DNA of 64,000 nt. Origin: Alkalihalobacillus sp. BA299 (GTDB taxonomy: Bacteria; Bacillota; Bacilli; Bacillales; Bacillaceae_F). The stretch is from positions 62,001-126,000 of the forward strand of contig NZ_JAFLJM010000007.1 in assembly GCF_017745675.1 (NCBI RefSeq), given 5' to 3'. A program made the position numbers and the translations under genes. Positions 42,975 to 51,618 of this stretch are shown one piece after another; positions within the stretch are counted from its first letter, which is position 1; each line of letters opens with the position of its first letter. Below the pieces are notes generated by a model. The model saw only the letters and a program-made list of their open reading frames with translations, was not told the DNA's origin and ran no database searches.

Positions 42975-44594
42975 ATGGCTTATGAGAAAACGTGGGCTAA
43001 AAGCGAAAAGATAAGTAAAGAGGAGAAACAAAAGTTAGTTAAAGATGGTCTTGAAATTTTAAATGACATCGATAAATATGCAAAGGAAGGCTTTGATGCT
43101 ATTCCGAAAGAGGAGTGGGGCTTGTTTAAGTGGGCAGGTCTTTATTTGCAAAAGCCGAAAGAAGACGGGTATTTTATGATGCGCGTCAATATTCCTTCTG
43201 GAATTATCACGAATGAACAAGCAGAAGTACTTGCTGGTATTGGACGTGATTACGGCCGTGATGTCATTGATATTACAACGAGACAGGCGATCCAATATCA
43301 CTGGTTAACAATTGAACAAATGCCTGATATTTTTAAACGTTTAGAAAGTGTTGGTTTATCTTCAGTTGGAGCATGTGGAGATATTCCTCGTACGATTGTC
43401 GGAAATCCATTAGCGGGAATTGATCCAAATGAATTGTTTGACACACGTGAAATTGTCGAAGACGTGTATCGTTTCTTCCAACTTAATGAAGATTTCTCAA
43501 ACTTACCGCGTAAATATAAGATGTCCATTTCAGCTAATGTACATAATGCTGGAAACGACCTTATTAACTGTTTAGCATTTACACCAGCAGTAAAAGAAAT
43601 CGATGGCGAAGAAGTTGTAGGTTTCCACGTAAAAGTCGGTGGTGGATTATCTGCAAAACCTTATCTAGCAGAAGAACTTGACGTTTTTGTTCGACCAGAG
43701 CAAGTAAAAGACGTTGCCATTGCGATTACGTCAATATACCGAGACTTTGGATATCGTGAAAAGCGTCATCGTGCTCGGTTAAAGTTTTTAATTGCTGACT
43801 GGGGTGTTGAGAAGTTTAAAGACAAGCTAGTAGAATATTACGGTGAACTCCCAGCAAAAGGAACGTGTCAAGTAAAAGACTGGAATGCCGGTTATTTTTA
43901 TGGTGCATATCCACAAAAACAAGAAGGTTTAAGCTATGTTGGTTTTAATGTACCTGTAGGTCGTATGAGTTCTGATGAGTGGTTTGATCTTGCTCGAATT
44001 GCAAGAGAGTATGGAAACGGTGAAATTCGTACATGTAATTCACAAAATTTAATTGTACCAAATGTACCGAATGAAAAAGTAGATGCGCTTCTTGAAGAAA
44101 AGCTATTCGAACGTATCCATGTTAACCCTAATGGTTTTATTGGTTATTCTGTATCCTGTACAGGAATTGAATATTGTAATCTAGCAATCGTAGAAACGAA
44201 GGAAAGAATGAGACGAGTTGCTGAATACCTTGATACTAAATTATCACTAGATGTACCGGTTCGTTTCCATATGGTCGGCTGTCCGAATTCATGTGGTCAA
44301 AGACAAATTGCTGATATTGGCCTTCAAGGAGTTAAAATGAAGACGCCGGATAAAGGAATGGTTGAGGCATTTGAAATTTATGTTGGTGGTACATTAGAAA
44401 AAGATGTGGCTCAGTTTAATGAGAAGCTCAAAGGAAAAGTTGATGCTGATGAGCTAAATGTAGTACTCGAACAATTGTTGTACTTCTTTAAAGAAAAGAA
44501 ACGGCCAAAAGAAAACTTCTATCAGTTTAGCCAACGAGTAGGTATTGATGCGATTCAAGAGAGTTTAGATCAAATTCTTACTGCTCATGCATAA
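42975..44594 (+). CDS. sir: Ferredoxin-type nitrite/sulfite reductase
   Basis: 539-residue siroheme [4Fe-4S] enzyme; six-electron reduction of sulfite to sulfide (or nitrite to ammonium). Two NiR/SiR half-repeats: GDVIDITTRQAIQYHWL in the first, and the cluster ligands CTGIEYCNLAI plus GCPNSCGQ in the second. Context in a sulfate operon favours sulfite. It is of the single-subunit ferredoxin-dependent type, not CysIJ. Siroheme would come from CobA/SirB/SirC at 49-52 kb. AGGGGGCA site upstream. Confidence 0.92.
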   Translation: MAYEKTWAKSEKISKEEKQKLVKDGLEILNDIDKYAKEGFDAIPKEEWGLFKWAGLYLQKPKEDGYFMMRVNIPSGIITNEQAEVLAGIGRDYGRDVIDITTRQAIQYHWLTIEQMPDIFKRLESVGLSSVGACGDIPRTIVGNPLAGIDPNELFDTREIVEDVYRFFQLNEDFSNLPRKYKMSISANVHNAGNDLINCLAFTPAVKEIDGEEVVGFHVKVGGGLSAKPYLAEELDVFVRPEQVKDVAIAITSIYRDFGYREKRHRARLKFLIADWGVEKFKDKLVEYYGELPAKGTCQVKDWNAGYFYGAYPQKQEGLSYVGFNVPVGRMSSDEWFDLARIAREYGNGEIRTCNSQNLIVPNVPNEKVDALLEEKLFERIHVNPNGFIGYSVSCTGIEYCNLAIVETKERMRRVAEYLDTKLSLDVPVRFHMVGCPNSCGQRQIADIGLQGVKMKTPDKGMVEAFEIYVGGTLEKDVAQFNEKLKGKVDADELNVVLEQLLYFFKEKKRPKENFYQFSQRVGIDAIQESLDQILTAHA

Positions 44595-44603
44595 GTGATC
44601 ACG

Positions 44604-44801
44604 ATGTATCTATATCGATTTGAAGTTACGTTAGAGGATGCAAATGTCACAGTAATCGTTGCTGCTCCTGATGAAGAAATGGCTTTTCATCTTGCTGAAG
44701 TCGAGGTGGAGAAAGAATACTTGCGGCTACCTGTTATTAAAGAACTGGTGCTATTAGAAAAGAAACCAGTCCGAAAAGGAAATGGGTTTCTAATAAAATA
44801 A
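44604..44801 (+). CDS. DUF3906 family small protein
   Basis: 65 residues from the ATG at 44604 (MYLYRFEVTLEDANVTVIVAAPDEEMAFHLAE...); the GTG at 44595 overlaps the ribosome binding site AAGTGATC. A beta-alpha-beta-like charged protein matching the short DUF3906 family that trails sulfite reductase genes in bacilli. It begins nine bases after the sir stop codon and is followed by a terminator, so it belongs to the same transcript. Role unknown. Confidence 0.75.
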   Translation: MYLYRFEVTLEDANVTVIVAAPDEEMAFHLAEVEVEKEYLRLPVIKELVLLEKKPVRKGNGFLIK

Positions 44802-44815
44802 TTTGAATCATTTCA

Positions 44816-44850
44816 TAGAGACTGACAAGTTTATGTCAGTCTCTATTTTT
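44816..44850 (+). terminator. Terminator of the sulfate assimilation cluster
   Basis: Perfect 12-bp stem TAGAGACTGACA / TGTCAGTCTCTA, loop AGTTTA, then TTTTT. Confidence 0.92.
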
Positions 44851-44905
44851 ACTTATTTATTGGTATCTACTCTTTAGTGAGTAGGAATGATTGTGCGATG
44901 GAAAA

Positions 44906-46681
44906 TTAATTAGCTAACTGTTTTAATGCATTACCAACATTTATTTCACCAGCACCGTAAAAAGGATCATGTCCGTTTTCTCCTAAGTCAATTGCTGTGG
45001 ATGTGATAAGTTCATATACTTCATCATTAGAAAGTTCAGGGTTAATCGACCGTATTAATCCAGCTAAGCCTGCAACATGTGGTGCGGCCATAGAAGTTCC
45101 CGACATAATCACATAGTTGTTATTTGGAAAAAGGCTTGGGATGTGTTCACCTGGTGCTGATACATCAACGTGGTTCCCGTAATTTGAGAAAAATGCACGT
45201 TCTCGTTTGTCGTCTGTCGCTGCAACGGTTAGTACTTCTTCATACTCAGCAGGATACATAGGGTCACCGACGTTATCATTACCACTAGCTGCAATTAAGA
45301 CAACGTCATTTTGATGTGCGTATTTGATAGCATCATGTAAGATGTAAGAGTTATGGTAGTCACCTAAGCTCATATTAATAACCTTCGCTCCATTGTCAAC
45401 AGCCCACCTGATTCCACGGGCAACCTCGAAAGAAGAGCCTTCTCCTTTTTCGTTAAGCACTTTGACAGGCAGGATATTATTTTGCCAAGCAATTCCGGCG
45501 ATCCCTGTAACGTTATTACTAATAGCAGCTGCAATCCCAGCAACATGTGTGCCGTGTCCGTGCTGATCAATTGAATTGTTTGTTCCATCAAAGGCATTAA
45601 AGCCCTCAAGCACCTTTCCTTTTAAGTCCAGATGCTTTGGATCTACACCTGTATCTAATACAGCGATTGTCGTTCCTTGTGAACCTTCTGTTACTTCCCA
45701 GCCTTCTTCAGCTGAAATTTGACTTAAATTCCATTGATATGGTTGGAAAAATTCGTCATTTGGAATAGTTCCTTTTGCTTGTTTAGTAAATAAGAAATTC
45801 GGTTCAACAAATTCAACATCAGGGTGATTAGATAATTCATTTAGGAGTTGATCGGTTGATTTAGTAGCCGATTCTACGATGTAATAAGGATCATTGTTTT
45901 TTATTAAGGAAAGGTCATCTTGTTGTTCGATCCAAGCCTCACTATTTTCGTTATCGTTTAGTTTGATTACAGCTTGTCCATCAATATAATGTTGTTCTTC
46001 ACCTTTTTTAAGGTCAGAATGTACAACAATTTGCCAGCCGAGTTCTGGTACGGTTTGCGCTGATGCCCCTTTTGGTAAATCTTTTGTTGTTTTCCATTGG
46101 ACGTCTGGGTCTTGTCCTGAAACAAAAAAGTTACCATTGGCATCAGCTACAGAAGCCATGTCTTTAATAAAGTGTTTCACGAATGTTAAATCAATTTCAC
46201 CAGCAACCATTTTGTTTTCTTCAAGTTTTTTTCCGATGATAAAATAGTCTTCACCGTTTATTTTATATGGATCTGAAAAAGATAAGTCTCCATGCTGGTA
46301 ACGGAGTTGTTTTAGTCTTTCCTGACGGATGTTACCAACTGTCTCTGACATTTTTCCATTTTCAACTATAGTAAAAGCGTGAAAATGAGGATGCTCACGG
46401 ACTTCCTTAGCAAACTCTTTTTGTAGTTGTTGATCACTTTTATCCTGCTCAGCCCAGCGGTCAAGTTGCAAGGAAAGCTGTGAAAGAAACATCGATGTTG
46501 TCATCGATAAATCATCTGCTAACACGTGATCCATCTCCTTTTGCTCAAGTCGTTCTATATTATCGGTAAATGGAAAAGTTTGTTGCATGCCTATTTGATC
46601 ACTGTTAGTCAGAATAAGAGCAATCAACCCTAGAAATAGAAAACCTCCTACGAACCATGCGGCTAGGTAGATCCTTCTCAT
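44906..46681 (-). CDS. Membrane-anchored S8 (subtilisin-like) protease with Cache-like N-terminal region
   Basis: 591 residues. N-terminal membrane helix (about 4-24), then about 200 residues outside the membrane that look like a Cache/PAS sensor (ALLL-type helix followed by FHAFTIVENGKMSETVGNIRQ, LSFSDPYKINGEDYFIIGKKL, AGEIDLTFVKHFI), an I9-propeptide-like piece (YIVESATKSTDQLLNELSNHPDVEFVEPNFLF), and the S8 domain with Asp in IAVLDTGVDPKH, His in GHGTHVAGI and Ser in GTSMAAPHVAG. All catalytic residues are present. The sensor-like extension is unusual. A 38-codon ORF overlaps its start (ATGA). Possibly a regulated cell-surface protease. Confidence 0.88.
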   Translation of the reverse strand: MRRIYLAAWFVGGFLFLGLIALILTNSDQIGMQQTFPFTDNIERLEQKEMDHVLADDLSMTTSMFLSQLSLQLDRWAEQDKSDQQLQKEFAKEVREHPHFHAFTIVENGKMSETVGNIRQERLKQLRYQHGDLSFSDPYKINGEDYFIIGKKLEENKMVAGEIDLTFVKHFIKDMASVADANGNFFVSGQDPDVQWKTTKDLPKGASAQTVPELGWQIVVHSDLKKGEEQHYIDGQAVIKLNDNENSEAWIEQQDDLSLIKNNDPYYIVESATKSTDQLLNELSNHPDVEFVEPNFLFTKQAKGTIPNDEFFQPYQWNLSQISAEEGWEVTEGSQGTTIAVLDTGVDPKHLDLKGKVLEGFNAFDGTNNSIDQHGHGTHVAGIAAAISNNVTGIAGIAWQNNILPVKVLNEKGEGSSFEVARGIRWAVDNGAKVINMSLGDYHNSYILHDAIKYAHQNDVVLIAASGNDNVGDPMYPAEYEEVLTVAATDDKRERAFFSNYGNHVDVSAPGEHIPSLFPNNNYVIMSGTSMAAPHVAGLAGLIRSINPELSNDEVYELITSTAIDLGENGHDPFYGAGEINVGNALKQLAN

Positions 46682-46794
46682 GATTGTTCACCTGCCTTAT
46701 TAAAAAAGTACGCCATAAAAATTTTATCATCAAAAGTGTTTTTTAAGCACACTTGTTCTTTTTGAACTCGTTTAGGTTGCTCTTTAAGTAACAA
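46678..46794 (-). CDS. 38-residue ORF translationally coupled to the S8 protease
   Basis: TTG start with a perfect AAGGAGGT at 46802-46809, then MLLKEQPKRVQKEQ, a Cys, and ...DDKIFMAYFFNKAGEQS. Its TGA overlaps the protease ATG (ATGA). Basic first half, no membrane helix. I cannot name a family. The strong ribosome binding site and the overlap are good evidence that it is translated; whether it is a functional peptide or a coupling leader is open. Confidence 0.65.
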   Translation of the reverse strand: MLLKEQPKRVQKEQVCLKNTFDDKIFMAYFFNKAGEQS

Positions 46795-46821
46795 GATAAT
46801 AACCTCCTTATCAAAGTATAA

Positions 46822-47643
46822 TCAATCTGACTGCCAAAACCTTTCAGGATTTTGTTCGATCTTTGTTTCTAATAAATGAGAAGCTGGAACAATTTGAATG
46901 CCTAGTTCTTTAAAGTGTGATAAAGCAGATTGAACACCCTTTACCGTTTCATGGCCTTTTATACCTACATGACCAATTCCAATAGCTTTTCCACGTTTAT
47001 TGGCTACTTTAGCCAATTTAAGCATTTGTTTATAAACATGACTATTTGAGGAATGGGTATCATCAAGAAATATATCTCGAGTAGACCATGGAATATTCAT
47101 ATTTTCTGCCAACTTTGGAATGACAGATTTACCACTCGTTCCACTATCTATAACATATAAGTCATATTCTTTTACAACTTCAAGAATTACGCGCATAATT
47201 TTTTCATCTTCAACAATTTTGGAGCCCATATGATTATTGATCCCAGCTACATGAGGAATACTTTCGATGGCAGTAGTTAGTCTTTTTCTAATTTCCTCTT
47301 CACTTAAATCACTTGTGATTGGGTTCGGTCCTAGCCAAGATTTCTTTCCTTTTTTAGGTTCTAGAGGAAGGTGTAACATTACCTCTAATCCAAGTTCATG
47401 GGCTTTTTGAGCTTGTTCTGAGCTATTTGTTAAAAAAGGCATAATTGCTACAGTAATGGGGATTTTAGATGCAAAAAATTCATTGACTCCCTTCACATCT
47501 CCTCCAAAATCATCAATAATAATTGCAACCTGTAGGGGTTGATCTAGTATATTATTTTTTTTATCTCTTTCTACAGCGAAACCTTGTAGTTGTAGCGACA
47601 TAAAAAATGTGATCAAAATGATAAATAGAATGACCTTTTTCAT
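46822..47643 (-). CDS. Divergent polysaccharide deacetylase family protein
   Basis: 273 residues with an N-terminal signal peptide (KKVILFIILITFFMSLQLQGFA). The domain follows: VAIIIDDFGGDVKGVNEFF, ITVAIMPFLTNSSEQAQKAHELGLEVMLHLPLEPK, INNHMGSKIVED, and GHVGIKGHETV. This is the divergent (YibQ/DUF610) deacetylase family, in which the Asp-Asp and His positions resemble NodB-type metal sites. Substrate unknown; acts outside the membrane. It ends 28 bases before the small ORF that leads into the protease. Confidence 0.88.
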   Translation of the reverse strand: MKKVILFIILITFFMSLQLQGFAVERDKKNNILDQPLQVAIIIDDFGGDVKGVNEFFASKIPITVAIMPFLTNSSEQAQKAHELGLEVMLHLPLEPKKGKKSWLGPNPITSDLSEEEIRKRLTTAIESIPHVAGINNHMGSKIVEDEKIMRVILEVVKEYDLYVIDSGTSGKSVIPKLAENMNIPWSTRDIFLDDTHSSNSHVYKQMLKLAKVANKRGKAIGIGHVGIKGHETVKGVQSALSHFKELGIQIVPASHLLETKIEQNPERFWQSD

Positions 47644-47661
47644 GTATGAAACCAGCTCCTT

Positions 47662-48564
47662 TTATGAAGATACTAAACTTTTGTGTATCCAGATGGCAGC
47701 TTGTGCACCATCACCCATGGCAACACTTAATAATTGAGAGTGGTTAATCAAGTCGCCAACAGCCCAGACGTTTGGTACATTTGTTTCTTTTGTCCGAGGA
47801 TTTACATTAATATGCATATTTTCTAATCGTTCAACGCCAATATCTTTTGCAATATCCGAGTTGACTCTTGTTCCTTTCATGGCAAGAAATGCATGGTTTG
47901 TTTCTATTTTGTACCCGTTTAATAAAGTGACTCCTGATAGATAACCTTCTTTCTCATAATGTAATTCATTTATATTTTCTTGATATAAAGGAATATGCTT
48001 TTCTTTTAATTTAATTTTCAGTTTGCTGTCGATTTCTTCTAGGTCGTGATTCACAAATATAATGTCTTCTGACCAATACGATAATATCAATGATAGATGA
48101 GCCCCTTTGTTACCTGATCCGATAACGACTGTTTTTTGATTTGATATTTGATACCCATCACAGTCCGGACAAATATAAATCGATCTTCCTAAGCACGGGT
48201 AAATTCCTTCGAAATCTGGAATTCGTTCAGTCATTCCTGTAGCAAGCAGTAGTTTTTTTCCTTGTAGACTTGGCTTGTCCTTTAAGTGAACAAGAAAAGT
48301 GTCGTTGTTCTCTTCTTTTGAAATGGAGATCACTGTAGCATCGATAAGTTCTATGTCATAAGATATTGCTTGTTTCCTTCCTACTTCACGAAAAAATTCG
48401 CCACTCACCCCATCAGGCCAACCAATTAAATTATGGTATTCTTTACATAAAGTAGAACGACCACTTCCGTTATCAACAATTGCGACATTGTGTTTATAAC
48501 GCCCTAATTGGATCGCTGCTTGAAGTCCACCAATACCGCCACCGATGATAATACAGTCGTACAT
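47662..48564 (-). CDS. Thioredoxin reductase-like NAD(P)/FAD oxidoreductase
   Basis: 300 residues from the ATG at 48564 with AAAGGAGGA upstream; an in-frame ATG eight codons earlier is unsupported. FAD-binding CIIIGGGIGGLQAAIQLGRY, redox-active CPDC (in YICPDCDGYQ), NAD-binding VVIGSGNKGAHLSLIL and C-terminal WAVGDLINHSQLLSVAMGDGAQAA. It has the thioredoxin-reductase layout, but with CPDC instead of the classic CAVC/CATC, as in many alternative TrxR-like proteins of bacilli. Partner thiol protein unknown. Confidence 0.87.
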   Translation of the reverse strand: MYDCIIIGGGIGGLQAAIQLGRYKHNVAIVDNGSGRSTLCKEYHNLIGWPDGVSGEFFREVGRKQAISYDIELIDATVISISKEENNDTFLVHLKDKPSLQGKKLLLATGMTERIPDFEGIYPCLGRSIYICPDCDGYQISNQKTVVIGSGNKGAHLSLILSYWSEDIIFVNHDLEEIDSKLKIKLKEKHIPLYQENINELHYEKEGYLSGVTLLNGYKIETNHAFLAMKGTRVNSDIAKDIGVERLENMHINVNPRTKETNVPNVWAVGDLINHSQLLSVAMGDGAQAAIWIHKSLVSS

Positions 48565-48633
48565 AAGAGTCCTCCTTTTGAAACACATATTGATTGATCA
48601 TAGTTTTCCATAAACTGAATTTCTTATGAAAAC

Positions 48634-48677
48634 AAAAAAATAAGCAAATGAAACGAAAATCGTTCCTTTGCTTATTT
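48634..48677 (-). terminator. Terminator of tnrA (minus strand)
   Basis: On the minus strand AAATAAGCAAA pairs with TTTGCTTATTT around a loop of about 20 bases with its own short stem, then TTTTTTTG. The stem overlaps the tnrA stop codon. Confidence 0.8.
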
Positions 48678-48974
48678 CCTCATATTGAAAGCGGCATTTA
48701 ATTGGCCACGTAACATGCGTTCGCGAACTTCTTTTTTCTTAAGTTCTTTTTGTTCCATTTTCCGTATTTCGAAGGTTTGCATTCCATCTTCCATCTTATT
48801 AGCGATATCGACGAGGCGCTCTACATCAAGAAAGGAATATTTCCTTGTTCCGCCTTTGGTACGTTCTGGGAAAATTAATTTCCGCTCTTCGTAGTAACGA
48901 ATTTTCCTTTCAGATAGGCCTGTTAGCTCACTAACCATACCAATCGTAATCACTTTTTTATCTTTATAAGACAT
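48672..48974 (-). CDS. tnrA: Global nitrogen regulator TnrA (MerR family)
   Basis: 100 residues from the ATG at 48974, eight bases after GGAGAGGAG; the in-frame start six codons earlier overlaps that site. [38 protein letters not shown] is the MerR helix-turn-helix and wing, nearly identical in pattern to B. subtilis TnrA, as is the C-terminal glutamine-synthetase-binding tail [15 protein letters not shown]. GlnR would have a longer C-terminus. TnrA controls nitrogen-limitation genes when released from glutamine synthetase. A perfect TnrA box lies upstream. Confidence 0.9.
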   Translation of the reverse strand: MSYKDKKVITIGMVSELTGLSERKIRYYEERKLIFPERTKGGTRKYSFLDVERLVDIANKMEDGMQTFEIRKMEQKELKKKEVRERMLRGQLNAAFNMRK

Positions 48975-49067
48975 GAACGTACTCCTCTCCATTAGTACAA
49001 CTTTCTTTCTATTTTTATTTTTCTTATTATTTACTATAACATATTCGGAATTAAGAAATGGCTTCGA

Positions 49068-49084
49068 TGTAAGATAATCTTACA
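49068..49084. promoter_or_regulatory. TnrA/GlnR box
   Basis: TGTAAGATAATCTTACA, a perfect match to the consensus TGTNANAWWWTMTNACA. It lies 94 bp before tnrA (minus strand), consistent with TnrA autoregulation as in B. subtilis. The plus-strand cobA gene is 288 bp away. Confidence 0.88.
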
Positions 49085-49205
49085 TGTATTATTGTATATA
49101 AATCTAAAGATAATTGGTTTGAAATTTGTAAAAATTTAACGTAAGTTTACCACCTATTGACACGAAATAGTATGTACAATAAATAAAGTTCACTTTCATT
49201 TTTAG

Positions 49206-49234
49206 TTGCACGTTTGTTTTATTTTTATTATACT
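49206..49234 (+). promoter_or_regulatory. Possible promoter of the cobA-sirB-sirC operon
   Basis: TTGCAC (49206-49211), 17-bp spacer, TATACT (49229-49234). The 5' leader to the cobA ATG would be about 130 bases; I see no known riboswitch in it. Confidence 0.5.
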
Positions 49235-49371
49235 TTATAAAACATATAAAAAAACTCGGGAATAAAAGTACCTTTATAAATGGTGTACACTAATGAGGAG
49301 TGTATATGAACTCGTTAAAAGTACATAAATAAACTAAATTACCTACAACGAATGGCAAAGGGGAAGCTGAA

Positions 49372-50838
49372 ATGAAAAAAGGAAAAGTCTATTTAGTCGG
49401 TGCTGGACCAGGTGACGAAGAGTTGCTTACAATAAAAGCGAAAAAGAAGATAGAAGAAGCGGATGTCATTGTATATGATCGGTTAGTTAATCCAACCCTT
49501 CTTCAACTTGCTAAGCCAAATGCTGAATTTATTTATGCGGGGAAGCTTCCAAATCGTCATATTATGAGACAAGAAAAAATTAATGAGACACTCGTCGAAA
49601 AAGGAGAAGCCGGGAAAGTAGTCGTTCGATTAAAAGGTGGCGATCCTAGTGTATTTGGTCGTGTGGGTGAGGAAGCTGAAAGTTTAGCTCAAGCAGGTAT
49701 TCCGTTTGAAATTATCCCAGGAATTACTTCTAGTATTGCAGCAGCGAGTTATGCGGGGATTCCAGTTACACATCGTGAGTTTGGTGGTACTTTTGCCGTT
49801 GTAACAGGACATGATAAATCAATTTCAGGCCAACCGTTGATAGATTGGAGTTCACTTGCAAATGGGATCGATACGATCGCTTTTTATATGGGAGTAAGTA
49901 ACATTACTCATATTTCCACTCAATTGATGAAACATGGAAGAGCTCCGAAAACTCCAGTTGTTCTGATCCAGTGGGGAACATATGGAAGACAAAAAACGTT
50001 AGAAGGAACATTGGAAACAATCTCTCAAGAAGTAGAAAAAACAAATTTTCAAAACCCAGCGATTACATTAGTTGGAGATATTGTTACTTTGCGTAAAAAG
50101 ATCAAATGGTTTGAGGAAAAGCCGCTACTTGGAGAGCAAATTTTATTAGCAAGAACGAGTTCAGAGAAGAGTTTAGTGGAAGAAAAGCTGCGAGGTTTAG
50201 GTGCAGATGTATACAGCTATCCTTCTTTTAAGCCCAATTTACTACTACAAGCTATTGGAAATGACCACTTGAGTAAAAAAATCAGCGAATACGAAAAAAT
50301 TATTTTTACATCTCCTGATAGTGTGCATTATTTTTTTTCATGGCTAAATATTGAGCAAATAGATATTCGTACTATCCAAGCACAGTTTCAAGTTCTTTCT
50401 GAAAAATCATTTAAAGAGCTGCAAAAGTTTGGATGTATGGCTGAAAAGGCACAGGAAGTTGAAGTAGGTCCTAAGCAATTAGTTGTTGGAGAGAAAAAAA
50501 CGGTAGCTGCATATCGTGAAATAGATGTATTTATTACCCACGAAATGCAAATCACAAAAGCTTCACAAATTGTTGTACAACGGTTGATGGATGACCAGTT
50601 TTTATCAACGATTGTTTTCCCAAGTGCAAAATCAGTAGCTGAGTTGAAAAGTGGAGCAGAACAAATTTCTCAGTACTTTGCAGATAAGCTATTAAAATTG
50701 AACGTGGTTTGTTTTGGAAAGAAATCTGCACAAGCAGCAACTGATGCAGGGTTTATGATTGAGCATGTTTTGGACGAGCCAACTCATTCGGCTTTAGTTG
50801 AATATTTTCTCAAAAAATCTTTAATCGAAAGCAATTAA
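49372..50838 (+). CDS. cobA: Uroporphyrinogen-III C-methyltransferase / uroporphyrinogen-III synthase fusion
   Basis: 488 residues. The first 245 or so are a SUMT: VYLVGAGPGDEELLTIKA (SAM loop), VVRLKGGDPSVFGRVGEEAE, PGITSSIAAASYAGIPVTHRE, and ALTLVGDIV-type end. From about 255 a HemD-like domain follows (EQILLARTSSEKSLVEEKLRGLGADVYSYPSF, IIFTSPDSVHYFFSWL, IVFPSAKSVAELKS). It makes precorrin-2, the branch point to siroheme and cobalamin. The HemD half is divergent and may or may not be active. Start context GCAAAGGGGAAGC. sirB follows after 12 bp. Confidence 0.92.
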   Translation: MKKGKVYLVGAGPGDEELLTIKAKKKIEEADVIVYDRLVNPTLLQLAKPNAEFIYAGKLPNRHIMRQEKINETLVEKGEAGKVVVRLKGGDPSVFGRVGEEAESLAQAGIPFEIIPGITSSIAAASYAGIPVTHREFGGTFAVVTGHDKSISGQPLIDWSSLANGIDTIAFYMGVSNITHISTQLMKHGRAPKTPVVLIQWGTYGRQKTLEGTLETISQEVEKTNFQNPAITLVGDIVTLRKKIKWFEEKPLLGEQILLARTSSEKSLVEEKLRGLGADVYSYPSFKPNLLLQAIGNDHLSKKISEYEKIIFTSPDSVHYFFSWLNIEQIDIRTIQAQFQVLSEKSFKELQKFGCMAEKAQEVEVGPKQLVVGEKKTVAAYREIDVFITHEMQITKASQIVVQRLMDDQFLSTIVFPSAKSVAELKSGAEQISQYFADKLLKLNVVCFGKKSAQAATDAGFMIEHVLDEPTHSALVEYFLKKSLIESN

Positions 50839-50850
50839 GGAGGGAGAAGT

Positions 50851-51618
50851 GTGGAAGCGGTACTGTTTATTGGGCACGGGTCGAGAGTACAAGCAGGTAA
50901 TAAACAATTTTTATTGTTTATTCGTCAAGTGATGGAAGAGCTTCCGTTACCGATTCAAGAAGTTGCTTTTATCGAATTAACTAACCCAACGATACTTGAA
51001 GGAATTGACCGATGTATTGAACAAGGGGCAACGAAAATTTTTATTCAGCCCGTATTACTATTAGAAGCTGGTCACGCCAAAAAAGATATTCCTGAAGAAA
51101 TAAGACGAGCAAAAGAAAAGTATCCAAGCATCCATTTTTTTTATGGTTCGCCAATTGGTGTAGATGACCGAATGGTTGATATCGTGTTTGATCGCCTGAA
51201 GGAAAAAGGACTACGAGAAAGTGATGTAGGAAAAATTTCTGTATTACTTGTCGGAAGAGGTAGTAGTGACAAAGATGCAAAAGCAGATTTTGAAGAAATT
51301 GCTAGACGGTTAAAAGTAAAGCTAGGGTTAAAGCAAGTAAATACATGTTATTTAGCAGCGACTACCCCTACATTCGAAGACGGATTAAAACATATTTTGC
51401 ATGAGGAAAATGAAGTGATTTATGTGCTTCCTTATTTATTGTTTACAGGTGTATTAATGAAAACTATGGGTCTAAAAATTATTGAGTTACAACAAACACA
51501 AAATAAGCAAATACATTTATGTAACTTTCTTGGTTATCACGATCAGGTAAAAGAAGTCATTCGATCTAAAACACTAGGGTTACTGGAAGGTTTATATCAT
51601 GAGTCTAATGCCAATTAA
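50851..51618 (+). CDS. sirB: Sirohydrochlorin ferrochelatase
   Basis: 255 residues, GTG start after AAGGAGGGAG. Two CbiX-type half domains: LFIGHGSRVQAG with the metal-binding His, QPVLLLEAGHAKKDIPEEI with the second catalytic His, and the second half from ISVLLVGRGSSDKDAKADF to VIYVLPYLLFTGVLM. Adds iron to sirohydrochlorin to give siroheme. It lacks the His-rich, Cys-containing tail of the CbiX at 55.8 kb, and sits with cobA and sirC, which supports an iron role. Confidence 0.88.
   Translation: MEAVLFIGHGSRVQAGNKQFLLFIRQVMEELPLPIQEVAFIELTNPTILEGIDRCIEQGATKIFIQPVLLLEAGHAKKDIPEEIRRAKEKYPSIHFFYGSPIGVDDRMVDIVFDRLKEKGLRESDVGKISVLLVGRGSSDKDAKADFEEIARRLKVKLGLKQVNTCYLAATTPTFEDGLKHILHEENEVIYVLPYLLFTGVLMKTMGLKIIELQQTQNKQIHLCNFLGYHDQVKEVIRSKTLGLLEGLYHESNAN

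Noticed and set aside
49157..49180. TTGACA ... TACAAT as cobA promoter
   Set aside because: The spacer is only 12 bp; the TTGCAC-N17-TATACT pair at 49206-49234 is better.
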